Assembly (NCBI GenBank): GCA_035250505.1
Contig: DATFFC010000088.1
Coordinates: 1 to 64,000, forward strand
Direction of reading: 5' to 3'
Origin: DASSBQ01 sp035250505
GTDB lineage: Bacteria; Nitrospirota; Nitrospiria; Nitrospirales; Nitrospiraceae
DNA: 64,000 nucleotides
Below are positions 52,690 to 61,662 of this stretch, piece after piece. Positions within the stretch are counted from its first letter, which is position 1, and every line of letters begins with the position of its first letter. The translations under genes and the position numbers were made by a program. The notes below the pieces were generated by a model, which ran no database searches, was not told the DNA's origin, and saw only the letters and a program-made list of their open reading frames with translations.

Positions 52690-52718
52690 ACATTGACTTA
52701 GTCCGCTGGAATGATTAT
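52690..52718 (+). promoter_or_regulatory. Possible promoter of clpB
   Basis: TTGACT (52690-52695) and TATTCC (52713-52718) with a 17-base spacer, about 38 bases before the clpB ATG. The match could be sigma-70 or a heat-shock sigma; the -10 box is weak. No CIRCE element is seen. Confidence 0.3.
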
Positions 52719-52756
52719 TCCGTGAGAGGGAGAATGAACGAAAGAGGAGAGCCGAC

Positions 52757-55354
52757 ATGGATATGAACCGGATGACCGTGAAACTGCAGGAAGCGCTGCA
52801 GGCCGCCTCCGCGCAGGCGATGCGCCGCAGCCACCAAGGCATCGACGCCGAACATCTGCTCCTGGCCCTGCTCGAACAAGAAGGGGGCCTGGCGCCGGCG
52901 TTGCTCGACCAGTCCGGCCTCTCCGCCTCTGCGGTACGGCAGGCGGCCGACCAGGCTCTTGCCAAGGTGCCGCAAATACAAGGACCAGGCGCCGCGCCCG
53001 GCCAGATTCATCTCACCCCTCGTCTGGCGAAGATCCTCACCAGATCCGAAGAGATCATGAAGGAATTGAAAGACGAGTTCATCAGTGTCGAGCATGTCCT
53101 GCTCGCCATGGTGGAGGATGGAGGAGTCTTCCGGCGGCTGAATTTGACCAAGGACCGCCTGCTTGCCGCACTGCAGCAAGTACGGGGTAATCAGCGCGTC
53201 ACCAATCAGGACCCCGAAGGCACCTACCAGTCGCTCGAAAAATATGGCCGCGATCTGACCAGACTGGCGGCGCAAGGCAAACTCGATCCGGTCATCGGCC
53301 GCGATGATGAAATCAGGCGCGTGATCCAGATCCTGTCCCGGCGAACGAAGAACAATCCCGTTCTGATCGGCGAGCCGGGCGTCGGGAAGACCGCCATCGT
53401 CGAAGGTCTCGCCCAACGCATCGTCAAGGGAGATGTGCCGGACGGCCTGAAACAGAAGCGGTTGATCGTCCTCGACATGGGGGCCCTCGTGGCGGGCGCG
53501 AAGTTTCGCGGCGAATTTGAAGAGCGCTTGAAAGCGGTTTTGAAGGAAGTGCAGGCGGCTCAGGGCCAGATCCTGATGTTCATCGACGAGTTGCACACGG
53601 TTGTCGGCGCCGGCGCCGCGGAAGGCGCGATGGACGCGGCCAATCTGCTGAAGCCGCTGCTGGCCCGCGGCGAACTGCACCTCATCGGCGCCACGACGTT
53701 GGATGAATATCGGAAACATATCGAGAAGGATGCCGCGTTGGAGCGTCGCTTTCAGACCGTGCTGGTGGAGCAACCCACGGTCGAGAACACCATTTCGATC
53801 CTCCGTGGTTTGAAAGAACGGTATGAAGTGCACCATGGCGTGCGGATTAAGGATGCGGCCCTGGTGGCGGCGGCCAAGCTGTCTCACCGGTACATCAGCG
53901 ATCGGTTTCTGCCGGATAAGGCGATCGATCTCGTGGACGAAGCAGCGGCTCGCCTGCGCACCGAAATAGACAGCCTGCCCGCGGAGCTGGACGAGGTCTC
54001 CCGCAAGGTCATGCAACTGGAGATCGAACGCGAGGCGCTCAAGAAGGAAAGCGATCAAGCCAGTCAGGCGCGCTTGGCCACCATCGAAAAAGAATTGGCC
54101 GGGCGGAATACCGATTTGCAGGTGCTCAAAGCCCGATGGGAATCGGAAAAGGCGTCGGTGGCGAAACTGCGCAAGACCCGGCAACATATCGAAGAGGTGA
54201 AACGCCTGATCGAACAGGCGGAACGGGCATACGACCTGAATAAGGTCGCGGAGCTGCGCTACGGCGAGCTCCCTAAGTTGGAGCGGGAACTGGAGTTGGA
54301 AGTCCAGCACCTCGACAAGAAGCAGGGGGAACGGCGTCTCTTGAAAGAAGAGGTGGACGAGGACGAGATCGCGGCGATCGTCAGCCGCTGGACCGGCATC
54401 CCGGTGAGCCGGCTAGTTGAAGGAGAAATGGAGAAGCTGTTGAAGCTGGAGGAACTGCTCCATCAACGCGTCGTAGGCCAGGACGAAGCGGTGACCGCCG
54501 TGGCCGACGCGATCGTGCGGGCCCGGTCCGGCATCAAAGATCCGAATCGGCCGATCGGCTCGTTTCTCTTTCTTGGACCGACCGGCGTCGGCAAAACGGA
54601 ATTGGCCCGCGCGTTGGCCGCGACCCTCTTCGATGACGAGGGCAACCTGATCCGCATCGACATGTCCGAATACATGGAGAAACATACCGTCGCGCGCTTG
54701 ATCGGCGCCCCGCCCGGCTATGTGGGTTACGAAGAAGGCGGGCAGCTGACCGAAGCCGTGCGCCGGCATCCTTTTTCGGTCATCCTGTTCGACGAGATCG
54801 AAAAAGCGCATCACGACGTCTTCAACATTTTGCTGCAGGTATTGGACGACGGCCGGCTGACGGACTCGCAGGGTCGCACCGTCGATTTCAAGAACACCGT
54901 GCTCATCATGACGTCGAATATCGGCAGCCAGCAGATTTTTGAATCTCAGCAGGCCGGCGTGTCCTATGATCGGATGCGGAGCGTCGTGACCGCCGAGTTG
55001 CGCACGCATTTCCGGCCGGAGTTTCTCAATCGGGTCGACGAGATCGTCGTCTTCCATCCTCTGGCGGAAGAGCAGCTCGCGAGAATCGTCGAGATCCAAC
55101 TCGAGCGATTACGCAAGCGATTGGCCGAACGTCGAATCACGCTGGCCGTCACCCCCGCCGCACTCCGGAGTCTCGGACAACGCGGCTATGACCCGACCTA
55201 TGGCGCGCGGCCGTTGAAGCGGCTGATTCAGCAGGAGATCGAAACACCGATCGCCCGCCAGCTGATCAAGGGCGAACTGCGGGATGGGGAAACCGCAGCG
55301 GTGGACGTCAAGGACGGCCATACGGTCATCGTCCCGACGCTGACGACTCACTGA
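52757..55354 (+). CDS. clpB: ATP-dependent disaggregase chaperone ClpB
   Basis: 865 residues, standard length. An N-terminal Clp_N domain (about 10-145), first AAA+ module with Walker A GEPGVGKT at 206-213, a long central coiled coil (about 405-530) that is the hallmark separating ClpB from ClpA/C, and a second AAA+ module (GPTGVGKT near 610, IDMSEYMEKH, LFDEIEKAHHDVFN). It extracts proteins from aggregates together with DnaK. AGAGGAG precedes the ATG. A TTGACT / TATTCC pair with 17-base spacing at 52690-52718 may be its promoter. Confidence 0.97.
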   Translation: MDMNRMTVKLQEALQAASAQAMRRSHQGIDAEHLLLALLEQEGGLAPALLDQSGLSASAVRQAADQALAKVPQIQGPGAAPGQIHLTPRLAKILTRSEEIMKELKDEFISVEHVLLAMVEDGGVFRRLNLTKDRLLAALQQVRGNQRVTNQDPEGTYQSLEKYGRDLTRLAAQGKLDPVIGRDDEIRRVIQILSRRTKNNPVLIGEPGVGKTAIVEGLAQRIVKGDVPDGLKQKRLIVLDMGALVAGAKFRGEFEERLKAVLKEVQAAQGQILMFIDELHTVVGAGAAEGAMDAANLLKPLLARGELHLIGATTLDEYRKHIEKDAALERRFQTVLVEQPTVENTISILRGLKERYEVHHGVRIKDAALVAAAKLSHRYISDRFLPDKAIDLVDEAAARLRTEIDSLPAELDEVSRKVMQLEIEREALKKESDQASQARLATIEKELAGRNTDLQVLKARWESEKASVAKLRKTRQHIEEVKRLIEQAERAYDLNKVAELRYGELPKLERELELEVQHLDKKQGERRLLKEEVDEDEIAAIVSRWTGIPVSRLVEGEMEKLLKLEELLHQRVVGQDEAVTAVADAIVRARSGIKDPNRPIGSFLFLGPTGVGKTELARALAATLFDDEGNLIRIDMSEYMEKHTVARLIGAPPGYVGYEEGGQLTEAVRRHPFSVILFDEIEKAHHDVFNILLQVLDDGRLTDSQGRTVDFKNTVLIMTSNIGSQQIFESQQAGVSYDRMRSVVTAELRTHFRPEFLNRVDEIVVFHPLAEEQLARIVEIQLERLRKRLAERRITLAVTPAALRSLGQRGYDPTYGARPLKRLIQQEIETPIARQLIKGELRDGETAAVDVKDGHTVIVPTLTTH

Positions 55355-55393
55355 CAATCGATACACAGGGCCGGCGCTGCCCCATCAGCAGCC

Positions 55394-55819
55394 TCAATTG
55401 ACCTGGACGGCGCCGCCCTTCGCGTCGGTATCGCCGCCGCTGACCCGGCGTTTGTCGAGCCGATAGTCGGTAGGGGTCACTTCGAGGATGTGGCCCTTGA
55501 TGGTGTGAAACGTACCCCGGTTGAATACCACCCTGTCGCCCTCTTTCGCTTCAATCGAGAACACGATCGTACCGGTCTCGGTATGCTTCAATGACACCCC
55601 GGCGGCCGTCTTGGACAATTCATAAGCCCGCCGCTCGTTAAACGTCAGATTGCTGTCCACCACCTTGGCCATCATCCGTCCCGTCCCGTCGAACAACGCA
55701 AAGGTGACCAGCGGCGGCCCACCGGTCTTGCGCACCGCCACTTCCAATTGACGCATACCTTCGATGTCGATGGTGCCGTCGGAATTCCGATACAAGTTCG
55801 AGCCGATTTCAATATCCAT
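55394..55819 (-). CDS. Hypothetical protein
   Basis: 141 residues from the ATG at 55819, with GGAGAG nine bases upstream. It is soluble and beta-rich, with repeated short segments such as GTIDIEGMRQLEV, LVTFALFDGTGRMMAKVV and GTIVFSIEAKEGDRVVFNRGTFHTI. I do not recognise the family. It converges with clpB and is followed on the same strand by a small membrane protein. Function unknown. Confidence 0.7.
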   Translation of the reverse strand: MDIEIGSNLYRNSDGTIDIEGMRQLEVAVRKTGGPPLVTFALFDGTGRMMAKVVDSNLTFNERRAYELSKTAAGVSLKHTETGTIVFSIEAKEGDRVVFNRGTFHTIKGHILEVTPTDYRLDKRRVSGGDTDAKGGAVQVN

Positions 55820-55854
55820 GCGTTCATCTCTCCTACGTTGAACGATAATGCCGG

Positions 55855-56100
55855 CTATGCTTTCTTGATACGATCCAGGATCAAGGCGATGCAACCCCCG
55901 AGTAAGCCGCCCCCGAGGATGGTCGTCATGAGTTCCACTAGTTTCAATTCCCAGACCGATCCTTGCGCCTGCATCACCTCACGAATGCCCCCTTGCAGCA
56001 TAATGACGGCCAAGGCCATCGTCGCCCCGACCAGAAACCACCACATGAAGACTTTCATGGCATGCATGGCGACGCCGGACCGTTCTTCACTCCTCCGCAA
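55855..56100 (-). CDS. Small membrane protein of unknown function
   Basis: Up to 81 residues, with the real start perhaps at the ATG at 56067 or 56058. Two membrane helices (VFMWWFLVGATMALAVIML and LVELMTTILGGGLLGGCIALIL) flank a short polar loop and end in a basic tail (DRIKKA). No family recognised. It lies between comM and the 141-residue hypothetical gene on the same strand. Confidence 0.55.
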   Translation of the reverse strand: MRRSEERSGVAMHAMKVFMWWFLVGATMALAVIMLQGGIREVMQAQGSVWELKLVELMTTILGGGLLGGCIALILDRIKKA

Positions 56101-56123
56101 GTTCTGCGATCCTCCGCGACCGG

Positions 56124-57653
56124 CTAATAGTCCATTCGCCGGTCAAAACTCCGATACTGAATCGCCTCCGCCACATGCGCCGCCACAATCGTCTCCGACC
56201 CAGCGAGATCGGCAATGGTGCGCGCCACGCGCAGAATCCTTCCGTGTGCACGGGCGGATAAGCCCAGCTTCATCATGGCCTGTTCGAGGAGGTCTCGTCC
56301 GGCCCCGTCCGGCGTGCAATATTTTCTAAGCAAGCGCGGGCCGATTTGAGCATTGGTGACCAGACCCTCTTTCTTGTACCGTTCGGCTTGCCGGGAACGG
56401 GCGCCGATCACTCTCCCGCCGATCACGGCGGACGGTTCCGCCGGGGGCCCATCGTCCCTCAAGTCCCGCGGCGCCACCGCCGGGACCTCGAGATGAATAT
56501 CCAACCGATCCATGAGCGGACCGGACAAACGCCCTCGATAGCGACGAACCTGGGTCGGCGAACAGACGCAGTCCCTCGATCGATCGCCGTAATACCCGCA
56601 GGGACAGGGATTCATGGCGGCCACGAGCATGAATCGAGCCGGATAGCGAAGGGACCCGCTGACTCTGGTCACCGTGACGGTTCCCTGCTCCAACGGTTGA
56701 CGGAGTCCGTCCAGCACCGATCGGTGGAACTCCGCTGCCTCGTCGAGAAAGAGCACGCCGTTGTGGGCGAATGAGACTTCCCCAGGCTTCGGGATGGTCC
56801 CGCCGCCGATCAGTCCGGCATCCGAGATCGTATGGTGAGGAGCGCGGAAGGGACGCGCCGTGAGTAATGGGCGTCCCGCTTCGAGTTGCCCGGCCACGCT
56901 GTAAATGCGACTCGTCTCCAGCGCTTCATCCGGCTGGAGCGGCGGGAGAATGGTGCGAAGCCGCTGCGCCAGCATTGTCTTGCCGGACCCCGGCGGACCG
57001 ATCATCAAGATGTTATGGCCGCCGGCGGCGGCAACCTCGAGAGCCCGCTTGGCATATTCCTGCCCACGAGCATCGGAAAAATCCTCGTCACTCGACGAGC
57101 CGACGGCGCTATACGCCGCTCGGTCCACCACGGTCGGCGAGATCGGGCGTTCTCCGCGCAGGAATTCGACCGCTTCCGGCAACGTATGGACGGGATACAC
57201 CGGTGCTCGATCGGCCAGCGCCGCCTCTTCTGCATTCTCCACCGGCACGAGCAGGCTGTGACTCGGCCGGCAGGCCAGCCCAATCGAGAGGGCGCCGCTG
57301 ACCGGCTTCACGCGTCCGTCCAACGATAGTTCGCCGACGAGCACGCGCTGCGTCACGGCTTCGGCGGGAAGCACCTCCTCGGCAACCAGAATGGCCAGCG
57401 CGATCGCGAGATCCAAGCCGGATCCTTCCTTTTTCACGCCGGCGGGAGCGAGGTTCACCGTGATCTTCTTGACAGGAAATTGGAATCCGCTGTTCTTCAA
57501 CGCGGCTCTGACGCGGTCGCGGCTTTCCCGGACCGTCGTATCCGGCAGGCCTACCACGGAAAACTGGGGGAGTCCGCCCGAAATATCGACTTCGACGTCG
57601 ATCAAATAGGCCTCCAAGCCGACGATGGCCGCACTGAACACTTTCGCCAACAA
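56124..57653 (-). CDS. comM: ComM/YifB Mg-chelatase-like AAA+ ATPase
   Basis: 509 residues: an N-terminal Lon-like ChlI fold (VDISGGLPQFSVVGLPDTTVRESRDRVRAAL, then VNLAPAGVKKEGSGLDLAIALAIL), Walker A GPPGSGKTM at 219-227, Walker B VLFLDEAAEF, and a C-terminal Mg_chelatase_C domain (LSARAHGRILRVARTIADL). ComM promotes branch migration during natural transformation. The motifs ...MNPCPCGYYGD, conserved in the family, are present. It is transcribed divergently from the Kelch gene. Confidence 0.95.
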   Translation of the reverse strand: MLAKVFSAAIVGLEAYLIDVEVDISGGLPQFSVVGLPDTTVRESRDRVRAALKNSGFQFPVKKITVNLAPAGVKKEGSGLDLAIALAILVAEEVLPAEAVTQRVLVGELSLDGRVKPVSGALSIGLACRPSHSLLVPVENAEEAALADRAPVYPVHTLPEAVEFLRGERPISPTVVDRAAYSAVGSSSDEDFSDARGQEYAKRALEVAAAGGHNILMIGPPGSGKTMLAQRLRTILPPLQPDEALETSRIYSVAGQLEAGRPLLTARPFRAPHHTISDAGLIGGGTIPKPGEVSFAHNGVLFLDEAAEFHRSVLDGLRQPLEQGTVTVTRVSGSLRYPARFMLVAAMNPCPCGYYGDRSRDCVCSPTQVRRYRGRLSGPLMDRLDIHLEVPAVAPRDLRDDGPPAEPSAVIGGRVIGARSRQAERYKKEGLVTNAQIGPRLLRKYCTPDGAGRDLLEQAMMKLGLSARAHGRILRVARTIADLAGSETIVAAHVAEAIQYRSFDRRMDY

Positions 57654-57808
57654 GGAGGCCTCAAAGAGAACGGTGAAGCGCGCGCGACGGCGCGTGTCAA
57701 ATCGGGATTATAGGCAGCGGTTTCCGGCCTTTTCAACTGATCGATGGCACAGCGTAGCGCTCACCGCCTCGCCTCCGCGGCTGGTGTGACCTATCTGCCT
57801 TCTGTATA

Positions 57809-59428
57809 ATGCCGCGCATGCGCCTTTGGAGTCGTACCCGCCGGTGCATTCCTTTCTCTCCTGCCGCGCGATCTTTCACACCGGCAGCCGCGATCGTCTT
57901 GTCGTCTTCCTTCCTCTGGACGAGTCTGGTGTTGCCGGCGGAACCAAGCCGGCAAGGTGGGCTGTCGTGGGCAGGGCTTCAGGATACCGGGTCCTGGAGA
58001 ACGGCTGCACCGGCGCCCACAAAACGGACCGAGGTCACAGCCGCTGCGGTGGCCGGCAAGCTGTACCTGATGGGCGGGTTCAGTGCGCCGAGCCTCCGCA
58101 ATGTGTTGGACCTGGCGATCACCGACGTGGTTGAGGAATATGACACGGTCGCAGATCGGTGGAAAACCGTGGCCCCCATGCCGGCTAAGCTCCATCATGC
58201 GGGGGCGGTGGCGATCGGCGAGAGAGTCTACGTCGTGGGAGGATTTACCAAAGCGGTGTTATCCGTATGGCATCCGGTAGCCTCCCTCTATATCTATCAT
58301 CCAGCCAGCGATACCTGGGTGGAAGGACCGCCGATGCCGACCGCACGGGGCGGCTTGGCCGTCGCGGAGCTGGACGGGCGTATCATTGCGGTGGGCGGGT
58401 ACGGTGAGTCCGCCAATACCGGGGCGGTGGAACTGTACGACCCTCTTCAGAAACAATGGGACACGCTTCCCTCGCTGCCCACGGCTCGCGATCATTTGGC
58501 GGTCGCTGTCTGGAATGGAAAGGTCTATGCCATCGGCGGACGCCTCGATCGCGACTACGGCAAGAATCTGACGACTGTGGAGGTCTACGATTCCCGAAGC
58601 GGGACATGGGTCAAGACGGCCGATCTCCCGACGGCTCGGAGCGGTATTACCGCCGGGATGATGGATGATGCCATTTATGTGTTAGGGGGTGAGAGTCCGG
58701 CCGGGACCTTCGCCGCCAACGAAGCCTATGACCCAACCACCGACCGCTGGAGCGCGATGGCCCCCATGCCGACCAGTCGACATGGACTCGGCTCGGCCGT
58801 CGTCGGTCACGAACTCTTCGTGGTGGCGGGAGGGCCTAAGCCGGGCGGGTCGTTCAGCGATACCAACGAGGTGTTCAGGCCGCCCGCCAAGCCGCATGCC
58901 GGCTTCTCATCTCTGGTCGCACAGCGGACTATCGACCAACCGTCCCCCGAGCACCGGCCGCGAGCCACATCGCAACATGTCGGCTCGGTGATGGCCATGC
59001 TCGCGACATTCGACGAGGCCCACGTGCTGCCGCCGGAGGATTCTCCTCAGGCCAATCAGACCATCAAGGCGCTGATTCAATTCCAGTCGGCATTTCTGAA
59101 AAGTCGCAATCCGGCCGTCCGCGACTTCTTTGTCGCGGCGCAGCAGGCGAAGTTTGGTCCGAAGGCCGGGGACGTCGTGGCCGCGTTTCAACAAACCGGA
59201 TGGACGTCCGCCGTCATGGAGGCATCGGTCGATTATGGAGCACAGGAGCGAGTCTGGCAGGACGGCACGCTGGCCGAGGGCTTGCGCGAATATAACGTGA
59301 CCCGAGCAGATTTCGAATTGCTCGTTGGGCTGTTCCGACGAGCCAAGCAGCACTTCCAAGCGCGAGGCGAGGACGTTCATCAAATCTATGCCGCTCGCCG
59401 TCGCGATATGCCCGGCGCGGCGTTTTGA
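57809..59428 (+). CDS. Secreted Kelch-repeat protein with helical C-terminal domain
   Basis: 539 residues. A signal-like hydrophobic segment near 25-45 is followed by six Kelch motifs, each with a GG pair and a trailing Trp (YLMGGFS, YVVGGFT, IAVGGYG, YAIGGRL, YVLGGES, FVVAGGP), which should form one six-bladed beta-propeller. After about residue 370 comes a helical domain of 170 residues of unknown kind (FQSAFLKSRNPAVRDFFVAAQ). The gene has no obvious partner. Kelch propellers usually bind proteins or sugars. Confidence 0.82.
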   Translation: MPRMRLWSRTRRCIPFSPAARSFTPAAAIVLSSSFLWTSLVLPAEPSRQGGLSWAGLQDTGSWRTAAPAPTKRTEVTAAAVAGKLYLMGGFSAPSLRNVLDLAITDVVEEYDTVADRWKTVAPMPAKLHHAGAVAIGERVYVVGGFTKAVLSVWHPVASLYIYHPASDTWVEGPPMPTARGGLAVAELDGRIIAVGGYGESANTGAVELYDPLQKQWDTLPSLPTARDHLAVAVWNGKVYAIGGRLDRDYGKNLTTVEVYDSRSGTWVKTADLPTARSGITAGMMDDAIYVLGGESPAGTFAANEAYDPTTDRWSAMAPMPTSRHGLGSAVVGHELFVVAGGPKPGGSFSDTNEVFRPPAKPHAGFSSLVAQRTIDQPSPEHRPRATSQHVGSVMAMLATFDEAHVLPPEDSPQANQTIKALIQFQSAFLKSRNPAVRDFFVAAQQAKFGPKAGDVVAAFQQTGWTSAVMEASVDYGAQERVWQDGTLAEGLREYNVTRADFELLVGLFRRAKQHFQARGEDVHQIYAARRRDMPGAAF

Positions 59429-59469
59429 TTCCGGCCTTGCCGGCCCCACATTCGTCCAAGGAGGAGACC

Positions 59470-59706
59470 ATGGCGACGAAAGCGTACATCCTCATCAAGG
59501 TCAAGGCCGGCAAGACCAAGACCGTCATACAGTCGCTCAAGACCATCGCGGGCGTCGAGCAGGCAAACCCTTGCTTCGGTCAACCGGATATCTTCGTCTT
59601 TATCAATGTGGCGGACGAGCGGTCCCTCTCCGACATTGTGATCACCAAGATTCATGCGATCGACGGCGTCGAAGAAACCGACACCCACATCGTCGCGGAG
59701 ACGTAA
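59470..59706 (+). CDS. Stand-alone Lrp/AsnC-type ligand-binding (RAM) domain protein
   Basis: 78 residues from the ATG at 59470, behind AAGGAGGAG. The whole protein matches the AsnC_trans_reg fold: an AYILIKVKAGKTKTVIQSLKTI first half and a GQPDIFVFINVADERSLSDIVITKI second half, ending in THIVAET. No DNA-binding domain is present, so it is not a full regulator. Such domains oligomerise and sense amino acids. It follows the Kelch gene on the same strand. Confidence 0.85.
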   Translation: MATKAYILIKVKAGKTKTVIQSLKTIAGVEQANPCFGQPDIFVFINVADERSLSDIVITKIHAIDGVEETDTHIVAET

Positions 59707-59717
59707 CAGCGGATGCA

Positions 59718-60698
59718 CTACCGGTATCGAACCATGACCGGCTCCCCATTCCGGCGAGCCGACTCATAACAGGCTTCGGCAATCTCCACGGCACGCTTTC
59801 CATCCTCTCCGGAAACGGCCGGCTCCGTCCCGTCGCGAACTGCACCGACGAATGAGCGTAACGTCGCCACGATGGTCGGCGAGGGCTCAACGTGCCATTC
59901 TCTGGGGGGGAGAGATGCCGCGACAAGCCTGAGTCGGCGGCATTGCCAATCCGCTTCAAGCTGTCCTTCCGTCCCGATCACTTCCACGCGGCCGACCCGG
60001 CCGGACGACACGCGCGAGATGTCGAGGAGCGCCCAGCGACCCCCTGCCAACCGAAGCCAGGCGAACACTCGGGACTCGGCCGCTGCAGGAGGGACTGCAT
60101 CCATCACACATCGCACCTCTACGACTTCGTCGCCCATCATGAATCTCACCAAATCGAGCAGGTGCACACCGATCTCCAATGAAATGCCCCGGCCGCCGAA
60201 CGCCGGCGACGCCGGTGAGCCTGAGCCTGGCTCCATTCGCAACGTGAGACTCAAATAAAGCGGCGAGCCGATCTCATGGCGATGAGCTTGGCAAGCCAGG
60301 ATCGCGGGGTCAAACCGCAAGGTTTGCGCGGTCATGAGTGTGATGCCGGCGTCCCGTGCCGCCTGCACCATCGCCGATGCATCGGTCGCAGTCGTAGCCA
60401 GCGGTTTCTCAATCAAGAGGGGCTTCTTGGCGTGAACGGCCGCGAGGCAGATGTCCCGATTGATCGACGGCGGCGTCACCGCGATCACGGCGTCGACGTT
60501 CGGATCCTCGATCAGTTGCCGGTAATCGGTATAACAGGGAATCGCGGGTCCCGTGGCCGGAGTCACGGTTTCCGTTCGTCGACATACCGCCACCAACTTG
60601 GCCTCCGTGAGGTCCTCGATATGGCGGATATACCGCATGCCGTGGCGACCCATCCCGATTAATCCCAGTCGCAACGGCCTCTCTCGTTCACATTGCAT
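59718..60698 (-). CDS. Gfo/Idh/MocA family NAD(P)-dependent oxidoreductase
   Basis: 326 residues: an N-terminal Rossmann fold (LRLGLIGMGRHGMRYIRHIED), the catalytic EKP motif (PLLIEKPLATT near residue 95), and a C-terminal alpha/beta domain with RGISLEIGVHLLDLVRFM. Members oxidise or reduce sugar-like hydroxy groups; the substrate here cannot be told. It lies divergent to the dienelactone-hydrolase-like gene and converges with the small AsnC-domain gene. Confidence 0.87.
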   Translation of the reverse strand: MQCERERPLRLGLIGMGRHGMRYIRHIEDLTEAKLVAVCRRTETVTPATGPAIPCYTDYRQLIEDPNVDAVIAVTPPSINRDICLAAVHAKKPLLIEKPLATTATDASAMVQAARDAGITLMTAQTLRFDPAILACQAHRHEIGSPLYLSLTLRMEPGSGSPASPAFGGRGISLEIGVHLLDLVRFMMGDEVVEVRCVMDAVPPAAAESRVFAWLRLAGGRWALLDISRVSSGRVGRVEVIGTEGQLEADWQCRRLRLVAASLPPREWHVEPSPTIVATLRSFVGAVRDGTEPAVSGEDGKRAVEIAEACYESARRNGEPVMVRYR

Positions 60699-60772
60699 GA
60701 TGGAGGGGCACTGTACCGGGGGCCGCGGATACGGTCAACCCGCCGCCCTGAGAGATGTGCGCCTACGGTTGA

Positions 60773-60802
60773 TTGACAAGGGATTTCCGGCCTCCCTATA
60801 GT
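60773..60802 (+). promoter_or_regulatory. Sigma-70 type promoter of the dienelactone-hydrolase-like gene
   Basis: TTGACA at 60773-60778 and TATAGT at 60797-60802, 18 bases apart; both boxes are close to consensus. It lies about 60 bases ahead of the ATG at 60865. Confidence 0.6.
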
Positions 60803-60864
60803 GTGGACAGAGGTCGCCATGTCGGTCGGCCCACCATTTTTATTATCGAGAGGACATGCCTGTT

Positions 60865-61662
60865 ATGACCACCCAGACCCCGCCCTTCACCATGCAGCAG
60901 ATCGGCACAGGCACCGCTCGATTTCCCAGTGGCGCCGCCATCCCGACGGCGACCGACGCGGCAGTGGACCCCTATAGCCGCACCAAAATCTCCAAGCATG
61001 TCCAGGTCGAATGCCTGCAATTTTGGCCGCAGGAAAAAGGCACCTATCCCGGCATTGTCCTGCTGCACGAATGGTGGGGACTCAATGCGCAGATCAAGGA
61101 TTTGGGTGCCAGATTGGCCTGTGAAGGGTATGGCGTGATCATTCCGAACCTCTATGGGCGGTTGGGCGGTATGGTGACGGCGAGCGCCGACGTCGCCGAA
61201 GCGTTGATGGCGAAAATCAAGGAACCCGATTTGCTGCAAGACATTAATTCCTGCTGTGAGTTTCTGAACACGCACGAGTACATCAAACGGAACGTCCATG
61301 GCGTCATGGGATTCGGGATGGGCGGCTCGTTGGCCCTCCGCTTCGCCTGTCAGCGCAAGCGCCTGCGCACGGCCGTCTGCTTCTATGGTCGAGTCGAACC
61401 AAGCCAAGAAGTCCTGAAGGACCTGTACTGTCCCGTCCTGTATCATCACGCAGGACTGGACACATGGGTCGGCGACGAAGAGGTCCGGCTACTCGAATCC
61501 GCCGCGACATCCTTCGGTAAACGCGTCGACATCCGCAGGTATCCCGAAGCTCAGCATGCCTTCATGAACGAAACCAGGCCCGCTTCCTTCAACGAAGCGG
61601 CCGCGTCTTCCGCGTGGGATGCGAGCGTCGCCTTCCTGAAACAATGCTTCCAAGGAATCTGA
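60865..61662 (+). CDS. Dienelactone hydrolase-like alpha/beta-hydrolase lacking the nucleophile
   Basis: 265 residues from the ATG at 60865, chosen because GAGAGGA is ten bases upstream; an ATG three codons earlier is too close to it. It has the DLH fold with HEWWGLN (Glu69, a family-typical catalytic residue) and the AQHAFMNE His231. However the nucleophile elbow reads GFGMGG, with Gly151 where Cys (or Ser) is required. A GGG codon there was read directly from the bases. So the protein is probably inactive as a hydrolase, or uses a different residue. Function unknown. Confidence 0.82.
   Translation: MTTQTPPFTMQQIGTGTARFPSGAAIPTATDAAVDPYSRTKISKHVQVECLQFWPQEKGTYPGIVLLHEWWGLNAQIKDLGARLACEGYGVIIPNLYGRLGGMVTASADVAEALMAKIKEPDLLQDINSCCEFLNTHEYIKRNVHGVMGFGMGGSLALRFACQRKRLRTAVCFYGRVEPSQEVLKDLYCPVLYHHAGLDTWVGDEEVRLLESAATSFGKRVDIRRYPEAQHAFMNETRPASFNEAAASSAWDASVAFLKQCFQGI

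Noticed and set aside
52714..54310. A 531-codon antisense frame within clpB
   Set aside because: Shadow of a GC-rich gene; clpB is certain on the opposite strand and no ribosome site or domain supports the antisense frame.
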